Assembly (NCBI GenBank): GCA_963779225.1 | Contig: CAVZWW010000003.1 | Span: 3,534,001 to 3,598,000 of the forward strand | Direction: 5' to 3' | Source of the DNA: CAVPCZ01 sp963779225 | GTDB lineage: Bacteria; Bacteroidota; Ignavibacteria; UBA10030; UBA6906 | Length of the DNA stretch: 64,000 nt | Part shown: positions 62,880-64,000 of the stretch, piece after piece | Position numbering within the stretch: position 1 is the stretch's first letter | Layout of the letters: every line of letters starts with the position of its first letter | The notes under the pieces: model-generated | Told to the model about the DNA's origin: nothing | Databases searched by the model: none | What the model saw: only the letters and a program-made list of their open reading frames with translations | Position numbers and translations under genes: made by a program

Positions 62880-62905
62880 CGGGAGCACTTCCCTACGACA
62901 GGAGA

Positions 62906-64000
62906 CTATGCCTGAAAGACGAGTGGATGCCGTTTCTTCACCACATTTCTCGTATCGACGATCACCGTATCCAGTGAGAGAAAATCGGCTGTCCGGTACT
63001 CATCGTGGGCGGTCGAAATGAGGATAAGGTCATACCCCTTCGCCAGGGGCATCGATTTCCGGCCGGCAAACCGGGCGAACTCCCGGGAGGGACGGATGAC
63101 CGGTATGTAAGGATCGTTGTACGAGACCACAGCTCCGTGGTGTTCCAGTTTCTCCATGAGGTGGTACGAAGGCGATTCGCGGTCGTCATCCACATTGGGC
63201 TTGTACGCGAGTCCGGCAATCAGAATCTTCGCTCCTCTGAGAGCCTTCCCCTTTTCGTTCAGCACTTCCATTACCCGCGTCACCACAAAGTCCGGCATGG
63301 CGGTGTTCACCTCGCCGGCCAGTTCGATGAATTTGGTGCTCACGCCGTATTCGCGCGCCTTCCAGGTGAGATAGAAGGGATCGATAGGAATACAATGCCC
63401 GCCGAGCCCGGGCCCCGGGTAGAACGCCATATAGCCAAAAGGTTTCGTTTTCGCGGCCTCAATCACTTCCCACACATCAATCCCCATCCGCATGAATGTG
63501 ATCTTCAGTTCATTCACCAGGGCGATGTTGACAGCGCGGAACGTATTTTCTACAAGCTTTGTCGCCTCGGCCGCACGCGCGGATGAAACCGGCACGGTGG
63601 AGATGATCACCTGACGATAGAGTGCATCGACAACCGCCAATCCATCCGGAGAAGTTGCGCCCACCACTTTCGGAATCGTTTCGGTCGTATAATCCGTTCT
63701 GCTCGGGTCCTCCCGTTCCGGAGAAAAACCTACATAGAAGTCCCGGTCGGCCTTTAATCCGCTCTTTCTCCAGTATCGGCACCATCACTTCATCGGTGGT
63801 CCCGGGATAGGTGGAGGATTCGAGTACAAGCACCTGTCCGACGCGCACGTGAGGGACCAGATTTTCACATGTGTCGACAATGTACGATACATCGGGTTCG
63901 CGATTCTTGTTGAGCGGCGTCGGCACGGCGATCAGGATGGCATCACATTCCCGCGCATGTGCAAAATCGGTGGTCGCAAGAATTCGCCCCGTCGCAACCC
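62906..64000 (-). CDS. UDP-N-acetyl-hexosamine 6-dehydrogenase, partial and frameshifted
   Basis: A WbpA/WecC/TviB-type enzyme that oxidises C6 of a UDP-N-acetyl sugar to a uronic acid. The right-hand part (from the window edge) reads AILIAVPTPLNKNREPDVSY and VLESSTYPGTTDEVMVPILE. One extra base near 63,750 breaks the frame; the other frame continues with SPEREDP, VVGATSPDGLAVVDALY, the catalytic Cys in GLGGHCIPIDPFYL (about 63,390) and KILIAGLAYKPNVDDDRESP, to the stop at 62,906. The N-terminal NAD-binding part lies outside the window. Confidence 0.92.

Larger units (their letters stand above)
62423..62905. other. Long intergenic leader with palindromes
   Basis: 483 bases without a convincing gene. 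Short open frames exist on both strands but match no family. The region holds the candidate promoter and palindromes listed separately, so most of it (about 350 bases) would be an untranslated leader of the CapD/WbpM-type gene. Confidence 0.5.

Overview
The window looks like a chromosomal segment from a bacterium of the FCB group (Bacteroidota/Ignavibacteriota-like). Three things point there: a C25 peptidase with a type IX-secretion sorting domain, an UpxY-type NusG paralogue, and recurrent promoters of the form TTG-N19/20-TAnnTTT, the Bacteroidetes-type consensus, found in front of three tRNA genes and several operons. The exact lineage is an inference. There is no rRNA, no CRISPR array and no complete insertion sequence.

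Layout. (1) 1-13,700: a minus-strand surface-polysaccharide locus with glycosyltransferases, a Wzy-like polymerase/ligase, a Wzx flippase, a WecG/TagA transferase, a Wzi-like outer-membrane protein, a CapD-type sugar epimerase/dehydratase, a NusG-like antiterminator, and fcl and gmd for GDP-fucose. A plus-strand metallophosphoesterase interrupts it. (2) 13,734-21,572: an accessory island with a HepT/MntA toxin-antitoxin pair, the tail of a DUF4143-type ATPase, a membrane-anchored AAA/STAND ATPase, a DUF457 (YdjM-like) membrane protein fused to an HlyD-like adaptor region, an unrecognised 423-residue protein, a TolC-like protein and a DnaD-like replication protein. Several of these genes carry in-frame minisatellites. 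(3) 21,871-29,174: an ABC-2 exporter with a clear sigma-54 promoter, next to an NtrC-type regulator that is the last gene of an operon with a sugar epimerase, a second gmd and a stand-alone AMP-forming ligase. (4) 29,355-35,772: a secreted M6 protease, a protein-kinase remnant, an orphan membrane protein, tRNA-Ser(CGA), a PLP deaminase-family enzyme, a DUF4870 protein and a lone transposase-type HTH protein. (5) 35,828-50,556: a second polysaccharide locus (Wzx, glycosyltransferases, GT9, WecG/TagA, FkbM methyltransferase) whose operon ends in a 1,802-residue C25/T9SS peptidase. (6) 50,666-60,370: housekeeping and mixed genes: tRNA-Ser(GGA), membrane alpha/beta hydrolase, NfeD-slipin pair, family-B DNA polymerase, cold-shock protein, B12-binding protein, Maf, a secreted fibronectin-like protein and tRNA-Leu(GAG). 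(7) 60,383-64,000: a second CapD/WbpM-type enzyme and a nucleotide-sugar 6-dehydrogenase that runs off the right edge, probably the start of a third polysaccharide cluster.

Seven otherwise intact genes are each broken by exactly one extra base. The uniform direction suggests insertion-type sequencing errors more than decay, so these genes are described here as frameshifted CDSs.

The strongest candidates for new biology are the accessory island with its hydrolase-adaptor fusion and repeat expansions, and the self-contained sigma-54 circuit (regulator, paired upstream repeats, -24/-12 promoter, ABC exporter) linked to GDP-sugar synthesis.
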